Both the position numbers and the translations under genes were made by a program. The notes below the pieces were generated by a model, which was not told the DNA's origin, made no database searches, and worked only from the letters and a program-made list of their open reading frames with translations. A stretch of 15,086 nucleotides of DNA from Betaproteobacteria bacterium (GTDB lineage: Bacteria; Pseudomonadota; Gammaproteobacteria; Burkholderiales; SG8-39), in NCBI GenBank assembly GCA_027317055.1, contig DAHVFK010000037.1:1-15086 (forward strand), given 5' to 3'. How positions within the stretch are numbered: the first letter of the stretch is position 1; every line of letters begins with the position of its first letter. Below are positions 7,462 to 14,333 of the stretch, piece by piece.

Positions 7462-7848
7462 ATGAAAGCAAAATACTTGATTGGCGCCGCACTGAGCGCA
7501 GTCCTGCTGGGCGGCACCGCCCTGAGCGTTGCCGCGGAACAGGCGGAATCCGGCAAACCGGGGATGAGCATGCAGGGCGGAAACGGTGCGTCCATGGGGG
7601 GTGGCATGGGCGGAATGATGGGCGGCGGGATGGGCTCAGGGGGGAAGGAAGGCATGGGCGGCATGGGCGGAATGATGGGCATGATGAACATGATGGGTTC
7701 CTGCAACCGGATGATGCAGGGCGGCGCGATGGCCCACGCGATGCCTCAGCTTCCGCCCGGAAACGAGAAGCTGCAGCTCCAGATGCAAGCCGAGATCATG
7801 CAGAAAATGGGCGAGACCCTCGCCAAATACGCCGCCCGGATCAAGTAA
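7462..7848 (+). CDS. Exported Met/Gly-rich protein, likely periplasmic copper binder
   Basis: This 128-residue protein begins with a clear Sec signal peptide (MKAKYLIGAALSAVLLGGTA, cleavage probably after LSVAA near residue 25). It then has a low-complexity Gly/Met region with 19 Met among residues 35-94, arranged as GMGG, GGMMG and GMMNMMG. One Cys (Cys81) lies in GSCNRMMQGG. The C-terminal 30 residues form a normal amphipathic helix (NEKLQLQMQAEIMQKMGETL). Met clusters of this kind bind Cu(I) or Ag(I) in periplasmic proteins such as CusF and the Met-rich parts of CopA/PcoA. No homology to those is claimed. GAGGG at 7448-7452, 9 bases before the ATG, is a good ribosome binding site. A 21-base direct repeat lies within the gene. 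Confidence 0.85.
   Translation: MKAKYLIGAALSAVLLGGTALSVAAEQAESGKPGMSMQGGNGASMGGGMGGMMGGGMGSGGKEGMGGMGGMMGMMNMMGSCNRMMQGGAMAHAMPQLPPGNEKLQLQMQAEIMQKMGETLAKYAARIK
7603..7680 (+). repeat. 21-base direct repeat in the Met/Gly-rich gene
   Basis: The bases at 7603-7623 recur exactly at 7660-7680. Each copy encodes GMGGMMG in the same frame. The repeat is 57 bases apart, a multiple of three, so slippage or recombination between copies would change the number of Met blocks without a frameshift. Confidence 0.8.
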
Positions 7849-7865
7849 GACATGCGGATCACGCA

Positions 7866-8747
7866 GTGACCGGGGCGCACCGGCGCTTGGCGAGCGCGTT
7901 GTCCGGTGCGGCGATAGCCGTGCTGGCCGCAGGTCTGACGACGGCGCACGCGGCCGCCCCGCGATCGGTACCCCAAGGCGCCGAGGTAACGGCTCTCGCC
8001 TTCGACGGCGCGTCCCGGACGCTGCTCAAGACCACGGCCGACGCCCTCTATCGGAGCGTTGATCAAGGCCGCGATTGGACGCGCCTGCCCTTGCCGGCCG
8101 CGGCTCGGCGCGGCCATATCGCCGCGGTAGCGGTTTCGGCGCGTGGCAAGGGGGTGCTGTATCTTGCGGGTCCCGGGATCGGCGTGCTGCGGAGCGACGA
8201 CGGCGGCCAACACTGGAGCCCCCGCAATCAAGGATTGCCGGGCCGCGAGGTCGTCGCCCTTGCCGCGCACGCGGACCAGCCCGGCACGCTCTATGCCTAC
8301 GTTTCGTCGCACGGAATCTATCGCAGCGAGAACGGCGGCGGGCATTGGCGCCTCATGGACCGGGGACCGCGGACCGACATCCTGCAATTGATTCATTCGA
8401 ACATGCCAGGAAGCATGCAGACAGGCTGGTTTTTCGCGGCCACGGCAAAGGGCGTCAGCCGATCGATGGACTGCTTCTGCGGCTGGCGCGATGCCGGCGG
8501 GCTCGGCCGCGGCGTTCGCGCCGTCGCCTACGATCCGGGCCAGCCGCGGCGGGTGTACGCGGCGACCGGCGAGGGACTTTTCCTGAGTACGAATGGGGGC
8601 GAGCAGTGGGTGCGCGTGAACGCGCCGGCCGCGAAGGTTGTTGCGCTTGCCGTCACGCGCTCCGGCGCCCTGTATGCCGCAGCGCCCGACGGCGCCTTGT
8701 TCCGCAGCGTGGACCAGGCCAGGACCTGGGAAGCAGCCGGTGCGTAA
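7866..8747 (+). CDS. Exported Asp-box (BNR) beta-propeller protein
   Basis: This 293-residue protein has a signal peptide (about residues 1-30, ending TTAHAA) and six regularly spaced Asp-box motifs of the form S-x-D/N-x-G-x-x-W. They lie at residues 64-71, 110-117, 154-161, 200-207, 241-248 and 281-288, spaced 40-46 residues. This points to a six-bladed propeller of the sortilin/BNR or YCF48-like superfamily. The fourth box is altered to SMDCFCGW, placing Cys203 and Cys205 in the loop; these are the only cysteines. The GTG at 7866 is the first start after an upstream stop and lacks a strong ribosome binding site. The gene lies between the Met-rich protein and a cytochrome c, whose GTG start overlaps its end by 8 bases. 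Its function is unknown. A scaffold or chaperone role in copper handling is inference from context. Confidence 0.85.
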   Translation: MTGAHRRLASALSGAAIAVLAAGLTTAHAAAPRSVPQGAEVTALAFDGASRTLLKTTADALYRSVDQGRDWTRLPLPAAARRGHIAAVAVSARGKGVLYLAGPGIGVLRSDDGGQHWSPRNQGLPGREVVALAAHADQPGTLYAYVSSHGIYRSENGGGHWRLMDRGPRTDILQLIHSNMPGSMQTGWFFAATAKGVSRSMDCFCGWRDAGGLGRGVRAVAYDPGQPRRVYAATGEGLFLSTNGGEQWVRVNAPAAKVVALAVTRSGALYAAAPDGALFRSVDQARTWEAAGA

Positions 8748-9192
8748 TGTCCGGACGTTCAGCGCGCTCGCACTGCTTGGCCTGGCGACCACGGCGCATG
8801 GCGGCGAATCCGTATCTGCGAATGCGCGGCATCTCGATACGGGACACCGCGTCTACCGGGCCCAATGCGGCGCCTGCCACGGCGCGCAAGGCGAGGGGGC
8901 GGCCCGCTGGGAGCGACCGGATGGCCAGGGCGAGCTTCCGCCGCCGCCGCACGATTCGCGCGGCCATACCTGGAAGCACGGCGACGGCATGCTGTACCGG
9001 ATAGTAAGAGACGGCTGGCGCGATCCGTTCAACAAGACCGAGCGGCTCACGATGCCCGCGTTCGGGCCTACGCTGGCGCCGCGGGACATTCGCGCCGTGA
9101 TCGACTACCTGAAGACACTGTGGACGCCCGCGCAGCGGCGGTTCCAGCGGGAGGAAAGTCGGCGCATGCCCTATCCACCCGAAGCGCGGTAA
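8740..9192 (+). CDS. Exported mono-haem cytochrome c
   Basis: This 150-residue class I cytochrome c starts at a GTG that overlaps the propeller gene by 8 bases. The signal peptide is RTFSALALLGLATTAHGG (residues 5-22). The haem motif is CGACH (Cys43, Cys46, His47) and the likely axial Met is Met105 in LTMPAFG, followed by the usual C-terminal helix RDIRAVIDYLKTLW. The open frame continues further upstream to 8638, but that part is a shadow of the propeller gene. The protein would carry one electron in the periplasm, perhaps between a copper- or thiol-oxidising protein and the respiratory chain. The partner is not evident. CcdA at the left end of the window would be needed for haem attachment in a system I organism only if its own pathway is absent. 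Confidence 0.9.
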   Translation: MRNVRTFSALALLGLATTAHGGESVSANARHLDTGHRVYRAQCGACHGAQGEGAARWERPDGQGELPPPPHDSRGHTWKHGDGMLYRIVRDGWRDPFNKTERLTMPAFGPTLAPRDIRAVIDYLKTLWTPAQRRFQREESRRMPYPPEAR

Positions 9193-9258
9193 TTCGCCCG
9201 TCGACAAAGCATCAAGTATCTACCGACTTCCATTTTTGAACCTCAAGGAGCAGGAAAA

Positions 9259-9693
9259 ATGCGCTGGTTGAAGATCCCTTTCGTCGCCCTCGCTCTCGGC
9301 CTGCAGATGCCGGCATTCGCCGCGGGAACCCCGGTGACCCTGTACCGCAATCCGAGTTGCGGCTGCTGCAATGCCTACGCGGATTACCTCGGAGCGAACG
9401 GCTTCGACGTCAAGCTCGTAAACACGACCGACCTGTCGTCGATCGCGCAGAAGTACGCGGTCCCGGAAGCGCTCGAGGGCTGCCATACCGCAGTCATCGG
9501 CGGCTACGTCTTCGAGGGGCTTATCCCGGTCAAGTTTGTCAGGCAGGTACTGAACGAACGCCGGCCGATAAGAGGCCTGTCTCTGCCCGGGATGCCGAGC
9601 GGTGCGCCCGGCATGCCGGGGCCCAAGGCCGGGCCGCTTCGGATCTACTACCTCGACGCCGCGCCGACTCCCAGGGTGTTCGCCAGCTTTTAG
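9259..9693 (+). CDS. DUF411 family periplasmic metal-binding protein
   Basis: This 144-residue exported protein of the DUF411 family has a signal peptide (residues 1-22, ending MPAFAA) and then a thioredoxin-like start VTLYRNPSCGCCNAYADYL with Cys34, Cys36 and Cys37. Cys75 and His76 follow in EGCHTAVIGGYVFEG. Met112 and Met119 lie in SLPGMPSGAPGM, the usual C-terminal signature of this family. DUF411 proteins occur in copper-resistance clusters and are thought to bind copper through the Cys cluster; no enzyme activity is established. AAGGAG at 9245-9250, 8 bases before the ATG, is the best ribosome binding site in this operon. The 66-base gap before the gene is the longest in the cluster, and I see no clear promoter in it. 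Confidence 0.92.
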   Translation: MRWLKIPFVALALGLQMPAFAAGTPVTLYRNPSCGCCNAYADYLGANGFDVKLVNTTDLSSIAQKYAVPEALEGCHTAVIGGYVFEGLIPVKFVRQVLNERRPIRGLSLPGMPSGAPGMPGPKAGPLRIYYLDAAPTPRVFASF

Positions 9694-9704
9694 GCGCGCC
9701 GTAC

Positions 9705-10523
9705 ATGCATGCATTGAGCAGGGTGTGGGCGGCCACACGCTGGGCAATCGCCGCGGTGATCGTTGGCCGGGGCGCTTGGCTGGTCATGGAGTTGATGCAG
9801 CGCATGCCGGGCGCGGGCGAGGCGCCGATGGAGGTGCCGTTCGCGTTTTGGTACGGCAACTGGCGCGCGGTGCTCATCACTTCGGGTGTTTTCATCGCGT
9901 TCCTTTTCGGCTTTGCCTTTCCCACGCGGCGCGCGGAGTGGCGTAATGCGGGCCTTTATTCCGCCTTCATCATTTCGCTTTTCACCGAGATGTACGGCCT
10001 TCCGCTTACGATCTACCTCCTGGCGCCCCTCCTCGGGCTGCCTGCCGGCTCCTTCGGGGTAATGGAAAGCCACCTCTGGGCCTACGCGCTGGACCGTTTG
10101 GGCGTGATGCCGATCAATATGGGCGTCTATGTCGTTATGCTGGTGAGCATGATCCTTGTCGCCTGCGGTGTCGGCCTGCTCGCGGTCGCTTGGGCCACGG
10201 TACACCGCGGGCGAGGCGGGCTGGTGATGTCCGGGATCTACCGCTTCCTGCGCCATCCGCAGTACCTGGGGCTGATTCTCATTGTCCTGGGCTTCAATAT
10301 CCAGTGGCCTACCCTTCCAACGCTGCTGATGGCGCCGGTTCTGATCGCGATGTATCTTTCGCTGGCCCGGCGCGAGGATCGCGATCTGGCAAGCCGCTTT
10401 GGCGAGGAATTCCTGAGTTACGCGGCGCGCACGCCGGCGTTTTTACCGTGGCGGCGAAGCGCGCGGCCTATCACGCATAACGGAGCGCCGCAGCCGGCCG
10501 TACCGGACCGGCAACGGCCGTGA
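9705..10523 (+). CDS. ICMT/PEMT-like membrane methyltransferase
   Basis: This 272-residue membrane protein has about six hydrophobic segments and a C-terminal catalytic signature GIYRFLRHPQYLGLILIVLG, with RHPQY at about residue 184. The family signature continues with RREDRDLASRFGEEF and a closing FLPW. This is the active-site pattern of isoprenylcysteine carboxyl methyltransferase and phospholipid N-methyltransferase relatives, which use S-adenosylmethionine at the cytoplasmic membrane face. The substrate is unknown, and bacterial members are often annotated only by family. The start is ATG 9705, 11 bases after the DUF411 stop. An ATG at 9709 is in another frame. The frame is open upstream to 9357, but that is a shadow of the DUF411 gene. 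It lies between DUF411 and the DsbA-like gene. Confidence 0.85.
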   Translation: MHALSRVWAATRWAIAAVIVGRGAWLVMELMQRMPGAGEAPMEVPFAFWYGNWRAVLITSGVFIAFLFGFAFPTRRAEWRNAGLYSAFIISLFTEMYGLPLTIYLLAPLLGLPAGSFGVMESHLWAYALDRLGVMPINMGVYVVMLVSMILVACGVGLLAVAWATVHRGRGGLVMSGIYRFLRHPQYLGLILIVLGFNIQWPTLPTLLMAPVLIAMYLSLARREDRDLASRFGEEFLSYAARTPAFLPWRRSARPITHNGAPQPAVPDRQRP

Positions 10524-10548
10524 ACAGGGAGTCAACGGAGATGGGATC

Positions 10549-11409
10549 ATGACGAGAGTCGCTGTTTCGAAACTTGCGCCGGGGACCCATGCCTGGGCGC
10601 TCGCGGTCCTGTCCTGGGCAATCGCCGGCGCGCTGGTTCTGTTCGCTTCCGCGGCGAGCGCCCAGAGCGCGCAAGCGAGCGCTGCCGACCCGGCGCTGGT
10701 CGAACGGGTCAGAGCGGCGGTCATCAAGGATCTGCAGGAAAGCGGTGCGCTGGACCGCGCGGTGGATGCGGGCGTCACCCGCTACGTGGAGCGGCAGCGG
10801 GCCGAAGCCGCGGAACGCGAACGCAGTGAACAAAAAGCCAATGCGGGCGCGGTGCGGCCGTATGCGGCAGGCCGGGACCACGTGCGCGGCAATCCGCAGG
10901 CCGAGGTGACGCTGATCGAGTATTCTGATTTCGAATGTCCGTTCTGCAAGCGGTTCCATTCGACGCTGGACAAGGTGGTGAAGGACTCCGACGGCCACGT
11001 GAAGTGGGTGTATCGCCATTTCCCGATCGACGAGCTGCACTCCAAGGCGCGCAAGGAGGCGGCCGCGTCGGAGTGCGCGGCCGAGCTCGGAGGGAACGAG
11101 GCATTCTGGAAGTTCGTCGACCGTTTCTACGATCTCACGCCCTCGAACAACGGGACCGACCTCGAGACGGTGCTGCCGAAAATCGCCCGGGACATAGGGC
11201 TCGACCCGACCCGGTTCGCGTCGTGCGTTGCGAGCGGCAAATATGATCGCCGGGTCGAACAGGATTATCAGGACGCGGTGGCATCCGGCGGCCGCGGCAC
11301 GCCGTGGAGCATCGTCGTCTCCAAGAGCGGCAAGACGTATCCGCTTTCGGGGGCGCAGTCCTACGCGACGGTCAAGCAGCTGATCGAGCTCGCGCGCCGG
11401 GATAAGTGA
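10549..11409 (+). CDS. DsbA-family thioredoxin-fold protein
   Basis: This 286-residue protein has an N-terminal hydrophobic segment (about residues 16-38, ending SAASA) that is either a signal peptide or an anchor. A charged, helical linker (residues 48-98) follows, then a DsbA-like catalytic domain. The active site is ECPFC with Cys130 and Cys133, in TLIEYSDFECPFCKRFHS, and the cis-proline is Pro252 in GGRGTPWSIV. Two additional cysteines (176 and 226) may form a second disulfide. The CPFC pair and the domain shape match the BdbD/DsbA-like oxidoreductases rather than E. coli DsbA (CPHC). It would oxidise or isomerise thiols in the periplasm. The CAAC membrane protein follows after 3 bases, which suggests a partnership. 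ACGGAGATG upstream serves as the ribosome binding site. Confidence 0.9.
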   Translation: MTRVAVSKLAPGTHAWALAVLSWAIAGALVLFASAASAQSAQASAADPALVERVRAAVIKDLQESGALDRAVDAGVTRYVERQRAEAAERERSEQKANAGAVRPYAAGRDHVRGNPQAEVTLIEYSDFECPFCKRFHSTLDKVVKDSDGHVKWVYRHFPIDELHSKARKEAAASECAAELGGNEAFWKFVDRFYDLTPSNNGTDLETVLPKIARDIGLDPTRFASCVASGKYDRRVEQDYQDAVASGGRGTPWSIVVSKSGKTYPLSGAQSYATVKQLIELARRDK

Positions 11410-11412
11410 GCC

Positions 11413-11997
11413 GTGCGGCGGCATCTCGCCAACATGCGGACCGCGTTCGCGCTGGTGTTCGCGCGCTTCTCGTACCTTGCGCTCGCGACGGTGCTTGCGC
11501 TGGCGGCGTTTCTGCTCGCGGTGTGGTTTCCGAATTTCGGACTGATCGGCGAGGTATTCGGGTCCGGCGCATCGCTTGCGGACAAGATCCGGATCGCGCT
11601 CAGCCTGCTGGGTGCGATCGACTCGAACTTCAGCCTGTTTTCCGCGGCGTACACGATTGCGATCGCGATCCTGTTCGGCATCACCACGGCCATGATCGTG
11701 TACCTGTTCAGGCACAGGCGCGCCGCCTCGGCGGGCGGGAATATCGCCCTTGGGTCCGGCGCGCTGGCGAGCGGCGTGCTCGGCGTCGGCTGCGCCGCCT
11801 GCGGCTCGCTGATCTCGGGTGCGCTGTTCTCGGCGCTCGGCGCCACCGGCGCGCTCGCTGCCCTGCCGCTGCATGGCGGGGAATTTGGGCTCCTGAGCGT
11901 GGCGCTGCTGGTGCTTTCCCTCGCGCTCATCAGCCGGACCCTCGCGCAGCCGATCGCGTGCGAGCTGCCCGGAAGCCGGAGCGTGCGGTGGGAGTGA
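11413..11997 (+). CDS. Membrane protein with conserved-looking CAAC motif
   Basis: This 194-residue protein begins with GTG 3 bases after the DsbA-like stop; an ATG at 11434 would also serve. About four or five hydrophobic segments are visible (roughly residues 15-40, 62-70, 75-99, 118-150 and 158-176). A short motif GVGCAACGSL has Cys127 and Cys130 at the start of the fourth segment, and a third Cys183 lies near the C terminus. I do not recognise the family. A Cys-x-x-Cys at a membrane edge, next to a DsbA-like gene and an SCO gene, suggests a DsbB-like or CcdA-like thiol role, or a metal-binding membrane protein. Its length is like DsbB (about 176), but the DsbB motifs and second Cys pair are absent, so this is inference. 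The last bases overlap the SCO start. Confidence 0.75.
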   Translation: MRRHLANMRTAFALVFARFSYLALATVLALAAFLLAVWFPNFGLIGEVFGSGASLADKIRIALSLLGAIDSNFSLFSAAYTIAIAILFGITTAMIVYLFRHRRAASAGGNIALGSGALASGVLGVGCAACGSLISGALFSALGATGALAALPLHGGEFGLLSVALLVLSLALISRTLAQPIACELPGSRSVRWE

Positions 11998-12686
11998 CGA
12001 CAGACTCGCCGGGGCGCCGGAAGAAGCGCAGGCGTCTGCTCTCGGTTGGCCTGGGTACGGCCGTTGGCGCGCTGGTCCTGGGCGCCTTGCGCTGGTATAC
12101 CGCTGGCGGTTCGGGTTCGTCGCAGGGACGGCCCGCCGTTTCGGCCTACGAAGGGACTCGCCTGGACGGCGCCGCCCCCGGCTTTCGCCTGGTGGACCAG
12201 AGCGGGTCCGTCGTGTCGCTGTCTGATTTCCACGGCAAGGTCGTCGTGCTTACCTTGCTGGATCCGGACTGCACGGACGTCTGCCCGCTTTACGCTTATC
12301 AGTTCAAGCTCGCTTACCAGTCGCTCGGGGCGGACGCGGCAAATGTCGTGTTTCTCGCCATCAATGCGAACAACAAGAAGACTGCGGTCAAGGATGTGTC
12401 GGCCGCGACCAGGAAGTGGGGGGTAGCCAAAATCCCGTCATGGCATTTCTTGACCGGCAGCCCGGCCGAGCTCGAATCGGTGTGGGCCGCTTACAGCGTG
12501 CTTGGGTCGGGTCCGCCCAAGCCGGACAAACCCGGCGAGATGACGCATTCGCCCGCGATCTTCGTCATCGACTGGGCCGGCCAGCGGCGCTGGTTCTTCT
12601 CCACCGTCTTCGACGGCGCTCCATCTGCCAGCGCGCTTATCGTGAAGCACGTTAAAGCGATTCTGTCGGAACGGCGCCAGGGCTGA
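11988..12686 (+). CDS. SCO1/SenC family copper and thiol protein
   Basis: This 232-residue protein has a positively charged N terminus (RRKKRRR) before a single anchor (about residues 17-35), so the domain faces the periplasm. The SCO copper site is present: DPDCTDVCPLYAYQF with Cys95 and Cys99 (C-x3-C) and His187 in MTHSPAIFVID. SCO proteins deliver copper to cytochrome oxidase or act as periplasmic thiol-disulfide enzymes, and here the operon suggests copper homeostasis or repair. The start is either GTG 11988, 6 bases after GGAG, or GTG 11994, which forms a GTGA overlap with the CAAC protein stop; both give nearly the same protein. It is the last gene of the copper operon. Only 31 bases, without a clear terminator, separate its end from the convergent HTH-rhodanese gene. 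Confidence 0.92.
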   Translation: MGVTTDSPGRRKKRRRLLSVGLGTAVGALVLGALRWYTAGGSGSSQGRPAVSAYEGTRLDGAAPGFRLVDQSGSVVSLSDFHGKVVVLTLLDPDCTDVCPLYAYQFKLAYQSLGADAANVVFLAINANNKKTAVKDVSAATRKWGVAKIPSWHFLTGSPAELESVWAAYSVLGSGPPKPDKPGEMTHSPAIFVIDWAGQRRWFFSTVFDGAPSASALIVKHVKAILSERRQG

Positions 12687-12717
12687 TACGGACGGTTGCT
12701 GCTCCGGCGTACCGGTC

Positions 12718-13392
12718 TCAGCCCGGCCCGGTGCCCGTTTCCACCGGCAGGCCTCTCATGCGCCATTCCGGGTAGCCGTCTTCCAGGCGCCGGGCCTGTA
12801 GCCCCTTCTTTCGCAGCCGCGCCACGGCCTCGAACGCGAGAACGCAGTAGGGCCCGCGGCAGTAGGCCACGATCTCCTTGTTCTTCGGCAGCTTGTTAAG
12901 CCGGCCCTCGAGCTTCACCAGCGGGATGTTGATCGCGCCGGGCAGGTGCCCGGCCTCGTATTCCTCCACCGGGCGAACATCCAGCACCGTCACCAGCCCC
13001 TTGCGCGCACGTCCGAGCAGCTCGTTCGCCGCGATCGGCTCGAGCGCATCGCGCGTGGTGAGATAGGTGCCGACGAGCTTCTGCACTTCGGCGATACGGT
13101 GCTCCGCCACGCGCCGGACCGTGTCGAGCAGCGCGACGACATCGTCGCCCGAGAGCGCGTAGTACACCCGCAGGCCCTCCTTGCGGGCGGTTACGAGGCC
13201 CGACCGGCGCAGCTCCTGCAGGTGCTGCGAGGTGTTCGCGACGCTGAGCCCGCTCACTGCGGCAAGCTGCTCGACGCTGCGCGCCCCTTGCGCAAGGAAC
13301 TCGAGAATTTCGAGCCGGTTGGCGTTGCCGAGTGCTTTTCCGACGCGCGCGATCTGCGCGAAGATGTCCTGCTTGAAGCCGCTTTTCGCCAC
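12718..13392 (-). CDS. ArsR-type HTH regulator fused to a rhodanese domain
   Basis: This 224-residue fusion has an ArsR/SmtB winged helix in residues about 8-85, with the recognition region SVEQLAAVSGLSVANTSQHL. A linker helix follows, then a rhodanese domain (about 120-220) with LDVRPVEEYEAGHLPGAINI and the active loop YCRGPYC. The only cysteines in the protein are Cys178 and Cys183, the latter closing the loop. ArsR-rhodanese fusions are a known architecture. The catalytic Cys could act as a persulfide or metal sensor, which is inference. The TTG start at 13419 is unlikely. The GTG at 13392-13390 follows GGAGG (13403-13399) by 6 bases. It lies 23 bases after the desaturase-type gene stop and is probably co-transcribed, with its own possible operator overlapping that stop. 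Confidence 0.92.
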   Translation of the reverse strand: MAKSGFKQDIFAQIARVGKALGNANRLEILEFLAQGARSVEQLAAVSGLSVANTSQHLQELRRSGLVTARKEGLRVYYALSGDDVVALLDTVRRVAEHRIAEVQKLVGTYLTTRDALEPIAANELLGRARKGLVTVLDVRPVEEYEAGHLPGAINIPLVKLEGRLNKLPKNKEIVAYCRGPYCVLAFEAVARLRKKGLQARRLEDGYPEWRMRGLPVETGTGPG

Positions 13393-13414
13393 CACGTGCC
13401 TCCGGTTCCGGCTA

Positions 13415-13432
13415 TTCAATCATCTCGTTGAA
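13415..13432 (-). promoter_or_regulatory. Second TTCAA-N8-TTGAA dyad, upstream of HTH-rhodanese gene
   Basis: TTCAA (13415-13419) and TTGAA (13428-13432) are separated by 8 bases. The site overlaps the desaturase stop codon and ends 12 bases before the GGAGG of the HTH-rhodanese gene. The same arms and the same spacing appear at 14336-14353. I infer a second, weaker binding site for the same regulator; there is no clear promoter box here. Confidence 0.45.
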
Positions 13433-14303
13433 ATATTGGCGCCGTTGCATCTGAATTCTTCCAGCTGCGACGGTTGATCGCGTAGCCCTCCACGCGACCG
13501 CGGAAAGGTATCGCCAGCATTCCCGGCAGCCAGCTGCACCACTTCGGGTCCTGAAAGCTGCGAATGCCGATCACCATGCGCTCGTGCCCCGCCCTCGGCT
13601 GGTCGCGGTAGGTGCCGAAAATGCGGTCCCACCACGGCAGGTTGAAGCCGAAGTTGCTGTTGGTTTCGTCGTCCTCGATGGAGTGATGAACCCGATGCAT
13701 GTCCGGCGTGACGAGCAGCCAGCGCAGCGCGCGATCGAGGCTTGCGGGAAGCCCAACGTTGCCATGGTTGAACATCGCGCTCGCGTTGAGCAGCACCTCG
13801 AACACCATGACCGCCAGGGCCGGGGCGCCGATGACGACGATCGCTGCGAACTTGATCAGCATCGACAGCGCGATCTCCAACGGATGGAAGCGTGCGCCGG
13901 TGGTCACGTCGAAATCCCGATCCGCGTGGTGCATCCGGTGCAGGCGCCACAGCGCGGGAATGGCGTGAAACATTACGTGTTGGAAGTAGATGGCGAGGTC
14001 GAGCGCCACGATGGATGCGAGGACCGCGACCCAGTAGGGCGCACCGAGGTTGTTGAGCAGGCCCCAACCCCTCTCCGATGCCAGGGCGGCCATCCCGGTC
14101 CCGGCGAGGGGGAAGGCGAGCCGTAACAGGACGGAGTTCAGCACCACGAGGCCGAGGTTGTTGGCCCAGCGCACGCGCTTGGATACGGCGAGCACGCGGC
14201 GCGGTGCCAGCACTTCCCACAGCGCCATCGCGCCGAGGATCGACAGGAACGCGCCGAGCCGGAGCGCCGGCTCGTGCGCCGTCATGAAGTGTGCAGTGAT
14301 CAC
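13416..14303 (-). CDS. Sterol desaturase / fatty acid hydroxylase family membrane protein
   Basis: This 295-residue membrane protein has the histidine clusters of the di-iron hydroxylase family: H109 and H113 in HVMFH (HX3H), H122, H125 and H126 in LHRMHH (HXXHH), and H203, H206 and H207 in MHRVHHS. It has several helices (about 16-35, 46-68, 88-108 and 146-172). Enzymes of this family hydroxylate or desaturate lipids, carotenoids or alkylglycerols at the membrane; the substrate here is unknown. The GTG at 14303 follows AGGAAA closely, while ATG 14285 has no ribosome binding site; either is possible. The stop at 13416 is 23 bases before the HTH-rhodanese start, so the two form an operon. A dyad-regulated divergent promoter lies upstream. 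Confidence 0.9.
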   Translation of the reverse strand: MITAHFMTAHEPALRLGAFLSILGAMALWEVLAPRRVLAVSKRVRWANNLGLVVLNSVLLRLAFPLAGTGMAALASERGWGLLNNLGAPYWVAVLASIVALDLAIYFQHVMFHAIPALWRLHRMHHADRDFDVTTGARFHPLEIALSMLIKFAAIVVIGAPALAVMVFEVLLNASAMFNHGNVGLPASLDRALRWLLVTPDMHRVHHSIEDDETNSNFGFNLPWWDRIFGTYRDQPRAGHERMVIGIRSFQDPKWCSWLPGMLAIPFRGRVEGYAINRRSWKNSDATAPIFQRDD

Positions 14304-14333
14304 TTTCCTGCCCGTCGCACTGAGGGTTTCTAG

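Noticed and set aside
7561..7700. GC-rich tract as a CRISPR or non-coding repeat array
   Set aside because: The repetition is explained by Met/Gly codons in one coding frame. There are only two exact copies, without spacers of uniform length.
7746..8792. Minus-strand open frame (348 codons) opposite the propeller gene
   Set aside because: It is of low plausibility, lacking motifs, and the plus strand carries six regular Asp boxes and a signal peptide.
10471..11874. Minus-strand open frame (467 codons) opposite the DsbA-like and CAAC genes
   Set aside because: It is Arg/Glu-rich with no recognisable domain, whereas the plus strand has clear active-site motifs. It is a shadow frame.
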